A stretch of 12,296 nucleotides of DNA from NCBI GenBank assembly GCA_013001485.1, contig JABDMN010000084.1, positions 1 to 12,296 on the forward strand. The letters are read 5' to 3'. Position 1 is the stretch's first letter; every line of letters begins with the position of its first letter. Under the pieces are notes generated by a model, which saw only the letters and a list, made by a program, of their open reading frames with translations, was not told the DNA's origin and made no database searches. Source of the DNA: Acidimicrobiia bacterium. GTDB taxonomy: Bacteria > Actinomycetota > Acidimicrobiia > Spongiisociales > UBA5794. The position numbers and the translations under genes were made by a program. Of this stretch, positions 1 through 6,295 are shown in pieces.

Positions 1-464
1 CTGACCAGTCGACGGGTCGGATCCTCCACATTCCAAATGGCTTGCTGTTCACCCACTCGCTCGCCAACTACACCGAGGGATTTGAGTTCCTGTGGCATGA
101 GATTCCGTTCCTGGTGACGTTCGAGTCGGATTGGGAGGAGGCCGAGCGACTCATGCTGGAGGCCCTGGGCGAGCAGGCCCATGAGACGACTTCCGGCGAG
201 GTCGCACGCAGGCTTCGAATGGCGGCGTTGCGCTATGACATCAAATACACCCACCTGACCCCAACCACCTACGTCACGGTGCGCGACTCCGGGGTCGAGA
301 TCACCGGCCGCCTGCTCGTTCCTGCCCGATCGCGGCGTTCCGTCGAGCAGGCCATTTGGCGGTCGCTGCTTCACGCCATCGCCGCGACCCCGAACGTCGA
401 GCTCGCCTATCCCACACGGCGTTCCGTGATCACCGGTCCGCCTGGCGTGTTCGACGGCGATTGA
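1..464 (+). CDS. MscS-family mechanosensitive ion channel, C-terminal part (5' truncated by window)
   Basis: The reading frame is open from base 3 to the TGA at 462-464 and gives about 153 visible residues, so the true start lies upstream of the window; the TTG at 42 is an internal leucine codon. The visible part begins with TGRILHIPNG, which resembles the end of the MscS beta domain (a IPNG/IPNS motif lining the cytoplasmic vestibule). It continues with LANYTEGFEFLWHEIPFLVTFESDW and then a KYTHLTPTTYVTV stretch and an AYPTRR-like end, as in the C-terminal alpha/beta domain of larger MscS homologues. These channels sit in the inner membrane and open under membrane tension to release solutes during osmotic downshock. 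The pore helices are not in view, so gating residues cannot be judged. The family assignment is from remembered sequence patterns, not a search. Confidence 0.85.
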   Translation, partial: DQSTGRILHIPNGLLFTHSLANYTEGFEFLWHEIPFLVTFESDWEEAERLMLEALGEQAHETTSGEVARRLRMAALRYDIKYTHLTPTTYVTVRDSGVEITGRLLVPARSRRSVEQAIWRSLLHAIAATPNVELAYPTRRSVITGPPGVFDGD

Positions 465-467
465 CGG

Positions 468-496
468 TTCCCGAACGCGAAAACCGCTACTACGAT
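468..496 (+). promoter_or_regulatory. candidate promoter for the substrate-binding protein gene
   Basis: A weak -35 TTCCCG (468-473) and a -10 TACGAT (491-496, matching the actinobacterial TAnnnT pattern) are separated by 17 bases, predicting a start near 503 and a leader of about 60 bases. A TTGACG at 461-466 is a better -35 hexamer but is 24 bases from the -10, too far. Read by eye only. Confidence 0.25.
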
Positions 497-504
497 CCCG
501 TCAG

Positions 505-531
505 CCCTCGGCACCGTCTGAGGGTCTTCTT
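505..531 (+). terminator. possible intrinsic terminator or attenuator between mscS-like gene and livK-like gene
   Basis: Bases 505-511 (CCCTCGG) can pair with 518-524 (TCTGAGGG minus its first base context), giving five Watson-Crick pairs plus one G-T and one further G-C pair around a six-base loop. A pyrimidine-rich TCTTCTT run follows at 525-531. It could end transcription from the channel gene. It also lies at the very start of the transcript if the candidate promoter at 468-496 is used, in which case it would be a 5' hairpin or attenuator. Modest stem and impure T-run keep confidence low. Confidence 0.3.
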
Positions 532-565
532 GATTACCCAGTCGAACGAAAGAGAGCGAAGCGCG

Positions 566-1837
566 ATGAAGAAGCGTATCCCTGTCATCGCCCTGCTGGC
601 CGTCCTGGCGCTCGTCGCCGCGGCATGTGGCGGCGACGACGCAGACGCCGACACAACGACCACAACGGCGGCTGACGGCACAACCCAGGCCACGACCACC
701 ACGATCGCAGACGAAGGAGGCCAGCTCGTGATGGCCTCGATCCTGCCCCTCACCGGTGATCTCGCCGCGTTCGGGCCGGCAATGGAGAACTCTGTGCGTC
801 TCGCCGTGGATGAAGCGAACGCTTCCGGTGGCGTCAACGGCGAACAGATCGCCTATCTGGCACTCGACTCCGGTACGGCCGAGCAGGTGGCGCAGGACGC
901 GGCAAACGACGCCATCGCCCAGGGCGTAGGCGGCGTCGTCGGTGCGGCCGGCTCGAGCATCTCGCTGTCCATCATCGACCTCCTCGCCCAGAGCGAGGTC
1001 GTCGAGGTGAGCCCGTCAAACACTTCGGCGCAGTTCACGACGCTGGCGGATGACGGCTGGTACTTCCGGACGGCTCCGTCGGACGCGCTGCAGGGTGCCT
1101 TCACTGCCCAACTCGTCGAGAACTCGGGAGCATCGAGCGTGGCCGTCATCTACCGCCAGGACAGCTACGGACAGGGGCTCTTCGAGGCCTTCGAAGGTGC
1201 GTTCGGTGGAACGGTCGTGACCAGCACGCCATATGCGCCCGAGGCGCCCGACTACTCCGCTGAGGTGACGACGCTTGCCCAGGCTGACGCAGATGCCGTG
1301 GTTTGCATTTGCTTCCCCGCGACCGGTGCGCTGATCCACACGGCAGCCTTCGAGCAGGGCCTGCTCGACGTGCCGTGGTTCTACACCGATGGCATGCTCG
1401 ACCCGACCTTCCCGGAGACCGCCTTCCCGTCGGATCCATCGATCGTGGCCGGGTTCCAGGGCACGGCACCGGCATCGCCGACCGGCGACGCCATCGACAC
1501 GTTCACGGCCAACTATGAGGCCGCCTACGGGATGGAGTTCACCCTGTTCGCACCGCAGTCGTACGACGCGGCATGGCTGATCATCCTCGCCGGCGAGATG
1601 GGTGATGGCAGTGGGCCGTCCATCAAGGAGAACATCGCGGCAGCCTCAGGCGGCGGCGAGAAGTGCATCGGCGTGGCCTGTCTCGAACTGGCCCGCAATG
1701 GTGTCGACTTCGACTACGTGGGTGCTTCGGGAGAGATCGACTTCGACTCGGTCGGCGACCCGGGAACTGCCCTCTATCAGATCTGGCAGTACACCGAGGA
1801 CGGGGACACCGAGCAGGTGTCGCTCGTCGGCGGCTGA
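566..1837 (+). CDS. livK: branched-chain amino acid-type ABC transporter substrate-binding lipoprotein (LivK/LivJ-like)
   Basis: This 423-residue protein is an extracytoplasmic, lipid-anchored binding protein of the periplasmic-binding type I fold used by HAAT-family importers. The frame is open further upstream, but ATG 566 is chosen because it starts a classic lipoprotein signal: MKKR, a hydrophobic run, then VAAAC with the acylated cysteine at residue 21. A purine-rich AAAGAGAG lies about ten bases upstream. After the cysteine comes a flexible Asp/Thr-rich linker (about 24-50). The mature domain starts near residue 53 with ASILPLTGDLAAFG, typical of the family, and GAAGSSISLS (126-135) sits where the ligand-contacting serines/threonines usually lie. 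Cysteines at 247, 249, 367 and 372 could form disulfides (inference). It is convergent with the livHMGF operon, which encodes its probable permease and ATPases. The ligand could be leucine/isoleucine/valine, another amino acid, or an amide or urea; sequence alone does not decide. Confidence 0.88.
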   Translation: MKKRIPVIALLAVLALVAAACGGDDADADTTTTTAADGTTQATTTTIADEGGQLVMASILPLTGDLAAFGPAMENSVRLAVDEANASGGVNGEQIAYLALDSGTAEQVAQDAANDAIAQGVGGVVGAAGSSISLSIIDLLAQSEVVEVSPSNTSAQFTTLADDGWYFRTAPSDALQGAFTAQLVENSGASSVAVIYRQDSYGQGLFEAFEGAFGGTVVTSTPYAPEAPDYSAEVTTLAQADADAVVCICFPATGALIHTAAFEQGLLDVPWFYTDGMLDPTFPETAFPSDPSIVAGFQGTAPASPTGDAIDTFTANYEAAYGMEFTLFAPQSYDAAWLIILAGEMGDGSGPSIKENIAAASGGGEKCIGVACLELARNGVDFDYVGASGEIDFDSVGDPGTALYQIWQYTEDGDTEQVSLVGG

Positions 1838-1854
1838 GACCACGCTTGACTGAT

Positions 1855-1884
1855 CTGTGGGGGAGGCTTCGGCTTCCCCCGCAG
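1855..1884. terminator. bidirectional UUCG hairpin terminator between convergent livK and livF
   Basis: Bases 1859-1867 (GGGGGAGGC) pair with 1872-1880 (GCTTCCCCC) with one G-T wobble around a TTCG tetraloop, and four outer pairs (1855-1858 with 1881-1884, one wobble) extend the stem to about 13 pairs. It sits between the stop of the binding-protein gene (1837) and the stop of livF (1899, minus), the expected place for a shared terminator. There is no clear T-run on the plus side, so it may work as a blocking hairpin or with Rho. Confidence 0.65.
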
Positions 1885-1898
1885 TCGCGTCTGAAGCG

Positions 1899-2612
1899 TC
1901 ATTTCCCGCCCAGATACAGCTCGATCACCTTCGGGTCGTGGAGCAGGTCGCGACCGGGCCCCGAGTAGGCGTTGGTGCCCTGGTCGAGGACGTACCCGCG
2001 GTCGGCGTTCACGAGGGCCCGGCGAGCGTTCTGCTCGACCATCACCATCGAGACTCCCCGCCCGTTGATTTCGCCGATTCGCTGGAAGATCTCGTCGACG
2101 TTGGCTGGGGACAGCCCCGCGGACGGCTCGTCGAGCAGCAGAACCTTGGGATCCGGCATCAACGCCCTGGCGAGCGCCACCAGCTGACGTTGCCCGCCCG
2201 AGAGCTTGCCGGCCCGGGTCTTGCGTCGCTCTTTGAGCAGGGGGAACCACTCGAAGAGCTCGCGGCGTCTGGCAGCAGCCTGTCGGGGTTGGAGGTAGGC
2301 CCCCATGTCGAGGTTCTCCTCGACAGTGAGGCTGGGGAAGACGTTGGCAACCTGTGGCACGTATCCCACGCCACGGGCAACGATCGAATGGGGCATCAAA
2401 CCCGCGATGTCCTCACCCTCGAGAGTCACCGATCCGCGAGATGGCTTCAGCAGACCGAAGATGGCCTTGATCAAGGTCGACTTGCCGGCCCCGTTGGGGC
2501 CAATGATGACGACCAATTCGCCCTTCGACAGCTCCAGCGACGTCCCTCGCAGGATCATCACGTCCTTGGTGTAGCCGGCATGGAGACCCGACACCGACAG
2601 CAGGGCGCTCAC
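1899..2612 (-). CDS. livF: branched-chain amino acid ABC transporter ATP-binding protein LivF
   Basis: The 237-residue product equals the usual LivF length and is one of two cytoplasmic ATPases driving the importer. Visible motifs are Walker A GPNGAGKST (38-46), Q-loop glutamine (87, in GYVPQ), the ABC signature LSGGQ (137-141), Walker B VLLLDEP (157-163) and the D-loop region SAGLSP. The usual H-loop histidine is replaced by glutamine in MVEQNARRAL (191-200), which is normal for LivF. The GTG start (2610-2612) overlaps the livG stop codon as GTGA, with a GGAGGAGG-like ribosome site just upstream, so it is probably translationally coupled to livG. It is the last gene of the livHMGF unit, ending before the hairpin shared with the binding-protein gene. 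Confidence 0.93.
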   Translation of the reverse strand: MSALLSVSGLHAGYTKDVMILRGTSLELSKGELVVIIGPNGAGKSTLIKAIFGLLKPSRGSVTLEGEDIAGLMPHSIVARGVGYVPQVANVFPSLTVEENLDMGAYLQPRQAAARRRELFEWFPLLKERRKTRAGKLSGGQRQLVALARALMPDPKVLLLDEPSAGLSPANVDEIFQRIGEINGRGVSMVMVEQNARRALVNADRGYVLDQGTNAYSGPGRDLLHDPKVIELYLGGK

Positions 2613-3415
2613 CGCTCGTCCTCCTCCACCGATGCGACCACCTCGGCGCCGTGTTCGCCGAGATAGGCCGTGATGACCGCAGGATCGGTGCGGACTGCAC
2701 CGGGGGTGCCGTCGGCGATGATCTTGCCGTCTGACATGACGACCACCCGCTCGGACACCCGCATGATCACGTCCATGTCGTGCTCCACCAGCAGGAACGT
2801 CATGCCTTCGTCTCGAAGCTCCTGGACGTAGCTGAGGAGTTGCTCGCCGAGTGCCGGGTTGACACCGGCCATCGGTTCGTCGAGCAACACCATGCGGGGC
2901 CGGTTCATGAGAGCCCGGGCCAGCTCGAGCAGCTTCTTCTGCCCGCCAGACAGCCGGCCTGCATACTCGTCGCTGAGGTGCGTGAGGTTGAACCGCTCGA
3001 GGAGCTCCCCGGCGCGAGCTCGTACGTCGGTCTCCAGTTCCCGGACTTTGAATGCCGACCTCACCAGACCACCCAGTCGCTCCGCTGGCTGGTCGGGGGA
3101 GGCCAGCATCATGTTCTCGAGCACCGACATCCGGCCCAGAGCCCGCGTCAGCTGGAAAGTCCGAACGAGGCCCTGACGGGCGATGGCGTGAGTCGGCTTG
3201 CCGTGGATGGGTAATCCGTTGAAGAGGATCTCGCCATCTGCCGCAACGAATCCGGTGACGATGTCGAAGAGCGTCGTCTTGCCCGCACCGTTGGGGCCGA
3301 TCAGTGATGTGATGCGGCCCGGTTCGACACCGAGACGCTCGACGTTCACGGCAACCACGCCGCCAAAGGCCTTGCGGACAGAGCGCACAGTCAGGATCGC
3401 CTCACTGGATGTCAA
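2609..3415 (-). CDS. livG: branched-chain amino acid ABC transporter ATP-binding protein LivG
   Basis: This is the second ATPase of the importer, 268 residues from the chosen start. Motifs: Walker A GPNGAGKTT (40-48), Q-loop Gln88 in VRTFQ, signature LSGGQ (155-159), Walker B MVLLDEP (175-181) and H-loop His212 in LLVEHDMD. The frame also has an ATG at 3437-3439, but TTG 3413-3415 is preferred. It has an AGGAG site seven bases upstream and overlaps livM by only 14 bases, whereas the ATG would overlap by 38 with no better ribosome site. LivG-family proteins usually begin close to the ILTVRSVRKAFGG segment, which fits. The C-terminal tail EVVASVEEDER is slightly longer and more acidic than average. 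It pairs with LivF in the nucleotide-binding dimer. Confidence 0.92.
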   Translation of the reverse strand: MTSSEAILTVRSVRKAFGGVVAVNVERLGVEPGRITSLIGPNGAGKTTLFDIVTGFVAADGEILFNGLPIHGKPTHAIARQGLVRTFQLTRALGRMSVLENMMLASPDQPAERLGGLVRSAFKVRELETDVRARAGELLERFNLTHLSDEYAGRLSGGQKKLLELARALMNRPRMVLLDEPMAGVNPALGEQLLSYVQELRDEGMTFLLVEHDMDVIMRVSERVVVMSDGKIIADGTPGAVRTDPAVITAYLGEHGAEVVASVEEDER

Positions 3416-4466
3416 GAGACAGCTCCTCTCGCTTCCCAAACAGACCCTGGGGCCGGAACACCATGATCGCCATGATCAACAGACCAACGAGTACGAACCG
3501 GAGGCCTGCGATCGTCGCCGACGAGAGGTCTCCGAGAAGCGACGCGGCGAGGTCGTCGGTCTGCGTGAGTACCACCCAGAAGATCACACTGCCTGCGATC
3601 GGGCCTGCGATCGAGGCCGCTCCGCCGAGTATCAGGATCGTCCACACGAAGAACGTCTCCTGGGCCTGGAAGCTGAGGGGGTTGATCTGGGTGAGATCGA
3701 AGGCGAGGAGACCGCCTGCCAGACCGCCGAGAGCACCGCCGATCATCAACGACTGCATCTTGTACCAGAACACGTTCTTGCCGAGGGCCCGTGCGGCATC
3801 CTCGTCCTCGCGAATGGCCCGCAGCACTCGCCCCCACGGCGAGCGCAGCAGCCACCGTGACACCAGGTAGACGCCCAGGACGACCAGCCACACGGTGATG
3901 AGCAGCCAGAACCGGGAAGGCGGCACGTCGAGCGACCTGGCCCAACTCGTGATGAAGTCAGGCCGGGACTCCTGCAATGTTCCGCTGAAGCCGAGCACAC
4001 CGAAGGTCTTGCCGACGAACTCGAACGAACGGGCCAGGAAGCGGAGGATCTCGGCGATGGCGATGGTGGCGATGGCCAGGTAGTCGCCGCGAAGACGCAG
4101 CGTGGGAATCCCCAGCAACAGCCCGAGCACGGCGGCCGCTGCCATCCCGGCCAGCAGAGCAGCCCACAGCGGCCAGGAGCCCGCCGGCTCGGATGCCCGG
4201 CCCAACGAATGGGGGAGGAGCAGAGTCGTTGTGTACGCCCCCACCAGCATGAACCCGACATGGCCGAAGTTGAGGAGTCCCGTGAACCCGAAGTGGACGT
4301 TGAGCCCCATCGCCGACACGGCGTAGATGCCTGCCTTGATCAGCACTCCGGTGATCACGGCCCATGCCCATCCCGCGGAGAACCCCAGCCACAGGAGGGC
4401 AGCCATGGTGACGGCAGCGCCCAGTACCCGCGAGACGGGTTTCGATGCGGTGCCGAGTCCGGTCAT
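3402..4466 (-). CDS. livM: branched-chain amino acid ABC transporter permease LivM
   Basis: This 354-residue polytopic membrane protein is one of the two permeases that form the translocation path. The ATG (4464-4466) overlaps the livH stop as ATGA; the same frame is open much further upstream through livH but that part is antisense-frame shadow. The N-terminal region has a hydrophobic run (about 12-40) followed by SAMGLNVHFGFTGLLNFG (51-68) and GHVGFMLVGAYT, a hallmark of the LivM family. A cytoplasmic loop with SPWGRVLRAIREDEDAARALG is the EAA-like region that contacts the ATPase. Several more membrane segments follow, and the protein ends RPQGLFGKREELSLDIQ. Its end overlaps the start of livG by 14 bases. 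Length is normal for actinobacterial LivM. Confidence 0.92.
   Translation of the reverse strand: MTGLGTASKPVSRVLGAAVTMAALLWLGFSAGWAWAVITGVLIKAGIYAVSAMGLNVHFGFTGLLNFGHVGFMLVGAYTTTLLLPHSLGRASEPAGSWPLWAALLAGMAAAAVLGLLLGIPTLRLRGDYLAIATIAIAEILRFLARSFEFVGKTFGVLGFSGTLQESRPDFITSWARSLDVPPSRFWLLITVWLVVLGVYLVSRWLLRSPWGRVLRAIREDEDAARALGKNVFWYKMQSLMIGGALGGLAGGLLAFDLTQINPLSFQAQETFFVWTILILGGAASIAGPIAGSVIFWVVLTQTDDLAASLLGDLSSATIAGLRFVLVGLLIMAIMVFRPQGLFGKREELSLDIQ
3423..3427 (-). promoter_or_regulatory. ribosome binding site that selects the TTG start of livG
   Basis: Read on the minus strand this is AGGAG, seven bases before TTG at 3415 and inside the end of livM. It lies downstream of the competing ATG at 3439, so it can only serve the TTG start. 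Confidence 0.6.
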
Positions 4467-5407
4467 GACACTCGCTCCCGGGTTCCGAGCAGGCCCTGTG
4501 GCCTCACGAGCAGGATGATCACCATCACGCCCATAGCTACGGCGAACTTCAGGTCGGTGCGGCCTTCGAGCAGCGGGGTTGACGTGGACACCTCGGTGAT
4601 GAGGCCGATGAGCACGCCTCCGACCATCGCCCCGAACGGGCTGCCGATGCCGCCGAGAATGACTCCGGCGAACATGAGCAGAAGGAGCAGGAAGCCCATG
4701 TTCCAGCGCACGGTGGTGGTCATTCCCTGGAAGACACCTCCGGTCGCGGCAAGCGCTCCGCCCAGAACCCACGCCGTGAGGATCACCCGGTCGACGTTGA
4801 TGCCGGAGGACTCCGCCAGCGATTCGTTGTCGGCGACGGCGCGCATCGCGGTCCCGGTTCGAGTCACCGAGAGGAACAGTCCGATGCCCACCATGATGAT
4901 GATCGAGGCGACGACGATCAGCGCGTCGCGTGGAGTCATGTCGAGAAAACCGAGATAGGTCTGCTGTCGCTCGGGAGCCAGTGGGTAGGCCACGGGCGAA
5001 CCGCCGATCCAGATCTGAATCGCGTGGCGAACTGCGAAGGCGAGCCCGATCGTCACGATCAACAGCGTCACCCCTCCAACGTTTCGTCGCCGGAGTGGGC
5101 GGAACAGGCCCAGCTCCAGGCCCGCTCCGACAAGGCCGCCACCGACGATGGCGATCGCAATGGCCACCCCGAACGGAAGGTCGAGACCAGCCGGGTTGGT
5201 CGCACCGGAAGGACGCGAGAACACAAGGGCGAACACGGCTCCGAGCGTCACCAGGTCGCCGTGGGCGAAGTTGACGAGGCGGGTTACCCCGAACACGAGC
5301 GACAGCCCGATCGAGGTGATTCCGATGATGATCCCGATGACGAGCCCGTTGCCGAGCTGGTCGATCATCAGCGGGATCGCATCTATCCATTTGGACGGAT
5401 CGAGCAA
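4463..5407 (-). CDS. livH: branched-chain amino acid ABC transporter permease LivH
   Basis: This is the first gene of the operon and the second permease, 314 residues from the chosen start (LivH is usually about 300). The family signature is GLSLVFGVTRLVNFAHGD near the N-terminus, followed by many hydrophobic segments. A loop with TRTGTAMRAVADNESLAESSG is the EAA-like ATPase contact, and the end RPQGLLGTRERV is typical. No strong ATG exists at the expected N-terminus. The TTG at 5405-5407 is preferred because AGGGAG lies four bases upstream (a short spacing). The alternative TTG at 5434 has no ribosome site and would fall inside the candidate -10 box. An ATG at 5368 is also possible but would remove part of the N-terminal helix. 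The stop overlaps the livM start, implying coupling. Confidence 0.9.
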   Translation of the reverse strand: MLDPSKWIDAIPLMIDQLGNGLVIGIIIGITSIGLSLVFGVTRLVNFAHGDLVTLGAVFALVFSRPSGATNPAGLDLPFGVAIAIAIVGGGLVGAGLELGLFRPLRRRNVGGVTLLIVTIGLAFAVRHAIQIWIGGSPVAYPLAPERQQTYLGFLDMTPRDALIVVASIIIMVGIGLFLSVTRTGTAMRAVADNESLAESSGINVDRVILTAWVLGGALAATGGVFQGMTTTVRWNMGFLLLLLMFAGVILGGIGSPFGAMVGGVLIGLITEVSTSTPLLEGRTDLKFAVAMGVMVIILLVRPQGLLGTRERVS

Positions 5408-5502
5408 CGTTCTCCCTGGCGCTGGTGGCGGCAATCTACGGCGCGGACGCGCAGCCCGGCTCTGTCTTGGTAATTTCGTGTCAGTAGCCGACAGGAGGAC
5501 GC
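5408..5502. promoter_or_regulatory. divergent promoter region of livH (minus) and CBS-domain gene (plus)
   Basis: For livH, TAGATT on the minus strand (5433-5438) fits the TAnnnT -10 pattern and would start transcription near 5426, about 20 bases before the TTG. For the CBS gene, TAATTT (5471-5476) could be the -10, starting near 5483, followed by a strong AGGAGG at 5493-5498, four bases from ATG 5503. Neither has a good -35 hexamer. I see no clear operator palindrome. Confidence 0.35.
5412..5417 (-). promoter_or_regulatory. ribosome binding site favouring the TTG 5407 start of livH
   Basis: On the minus strand this reads AGGGAG, four bases before TTG 5407. It is the only purine-rich site near the plausible starts, although the spacing is short. 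Confidence 0.45.
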
Positions 5503-5931
5503 ATGCAGACAGTGGCCCAGATCCTGCAAGGGAAGGGCGGATCGGTCTGGACGATCAGACCGGATTCAAACGTCTTCGATGCACTTTCGGTGATGGCCGA
5601 CAAGGGAGTGGGCGCCATCGTGGTCACCGATGACGGTGGGCTCTGCGGCATCCTTTCGGAGCGGGATTACGCCAGGAAGGTGATCCTGTTCGATCGGTCA
5701 TCGCACGAGACCACGGTGTCGGAGATCATGACGTCGAAAGTGCTCGTCGTGTCCCCCGAGACCTCGGTCGACGAGTGCATGGCGCTGATGACCGACAAGC
5801 GGATCCGTCACCTGCCCGTGCTGGACGGCGACGAACTGGTGGGTCTGGTCTCGATCGGAGACATCGTGCGCGCCGTGATCTCCGAGCAGAAATTCATGAT
5901 CGAAGAGCTGGAGCGATACATCACCGGCTGA
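5503..5931 (+). CDS. two-CBS-domain (Bateman module) protein
   Basis: The 142-residue soluble protein is essentially one tandem CBS pair. The first CBS domain spans about residues 8-65, with GVGAIVVTDDGGLCGILSER as its core strand-helix unit. The second spans about 74-131, with MTSKVLVVSPETSVDECM and HLPVLDGDELVGLVSIGD. The GxxS/TxxD-type endings (ILSERDYARKV and VSIGDIVRAVI) are the segments that contact adenosine ribose or phosphate in nucleotide-binding CBS proteins, so it probably senses AMP, ATP or a related ligand (inference from the family). It resembles stand-alone CBS proteins such as the mycobacterial hypoxic response protein type, but no partner enzyme is evident nearby. A strong AGGAGG precedes the ATG. 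It converges with the DUF1876-like gene with only three bases between stops. Confidence 0.88.
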   Translation: MQTVAQILQGKGGSVWTIRPDSNVFDALSVMADKGVGAIVVTDDGGLCGILSERDYARKVILFDRSSHETTVSEIMTSKVLVVSPETSVDECMALMTDKRIRHLPVLDGDELVGLVSIGDIVRAVISEQKFMIEELERYITG

Positions 5932-5941
5932 TCATCAGCCG
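5925..5941. repeat. 17-base palindrome spanning both stop codons of a convergent gene pair
   Basis: CGGCTGA (5925-5931) and TCAGCCG (5935-5941) are exact inverted copies around a three-base TCA. The TGA at 5929-5931 ends the CBS gene and the TCA at 5935-5937 is the TGA of the minus-strand gene. A seven-pair hairpin could help end transcription on both strands, although it lacks T-runs. Confidence 0.5.
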
Positions 5942-6165
5942 TGTGCGAACGCCTCGATCTTGTGTTGCGCCGCGTCCATGAGCTGATGGGTCAGGTCCTG
6001 GAGCGCCCTGGCGACGGCGAGTTCCTCGCCAACGACGGGCACAGGCGGATCCGTGGGGTTGCGACGAGCTCGGCCCGTCGCCTCGAAGTGATCGCCTCGC
6101 AGGTCGAGTTCGGCGTGAACCACCGTGAACGTGTCGTCCTCGGCGAGATGCAGGCTGAGCTTCAT
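5935..6165 (-). CDS. small DUF1876-like (dsRBD-like fold) protein
   Basis: The 76-residue product begins MKLSLHLAEDDTFTVVHAEL and carries a DLRGDHFEATGRARRNP segment, then VPVVGEELAVARALQDLTHQLMDAA, closely recalling the DUF1876 family of small actinobacterial proteins. These have a predicted dsRBD-like fold and unknown function. The frame extends ten codons further upstream, but ATG 6165 is chosen because GGGAGG lies about seven bases before it and the family begins at this point. It is tail to tail with the CBS protein and divergent from maeB. In other actinobacteria I recall DUF1876 genes near stress-type genes, but the role is not established. I would not assign a function. Confidence 0.78.
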   Translation of the reverse strand: MKLSLHLAEDDTFTVVHAELDLRGDHFEATGRARRNPTDPPVPVVGEELAVARALQDLTHQLMDAAQHKIEAFAHG

Positions 6166-6295
6166 GGCCAGTCCTCCCAGTTGGCTCGTACCCAATCATC
6201 GCACCGGGAGCCGTTGTCGGGGAGGGCCTTTTGGGCCGTTGTGGGGGTTTTCCGACCCCACGTCGAATGGGCACTATCGGCGTAGCCTCGGAGAC
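6166..6295. promoter_or_regulatory. divergent intergenic region of the DUF1876-like gene and maeB, with hairpin
   Basis: TAGCCT at 6283-6288 fits the TAnnnT -10 pattern and ends seven bases before the maeB ATG, which would make that transcript leaderless; the only ribosome-site-like GGAG (6290-6293) is too close to the ATG to work normally. Upstream, GTGGGG (6241-6246) and CCCCAC (6256-6261) form a perfect six-pair inverted repeat with a nine-base loop, and GGCC repeats flank TTTTG at 6225-6237. The inverted repeat lies where an operator could sit, around -35 of maeB. No clear promoter is seen for the minus-strand gene. Confidence 0.35.

Noticed and set aside
190..200. H-loop change in LivF (histidine replaced by glutamine in VEQNA)
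   Set aside because: This is normal for LivF proteins and does not indicate an inactive ATPase; positions are residue numbers in LivF.
356..565. Upstream extension of the binding-protein frame into the MscS-like gene
   Set aside because: It would bury the lipoprotein signal peptide inside the protein; ATG 566 starts the signal directly.
1857..2666. Long plus-strand open frame opposite livF
   Set aside because: It is antisense to a gene with complete ATPase motifs, has no recognisable domain, and reflects high GC at third positions.
4467..5390. Upstream extension of the livM frame through livH
   Set aside because: It translates to an Arg/His/Asp-rich sequence without membrane segments, whereas the livH frame is clearly a permease; livM begins at ATG 4466.
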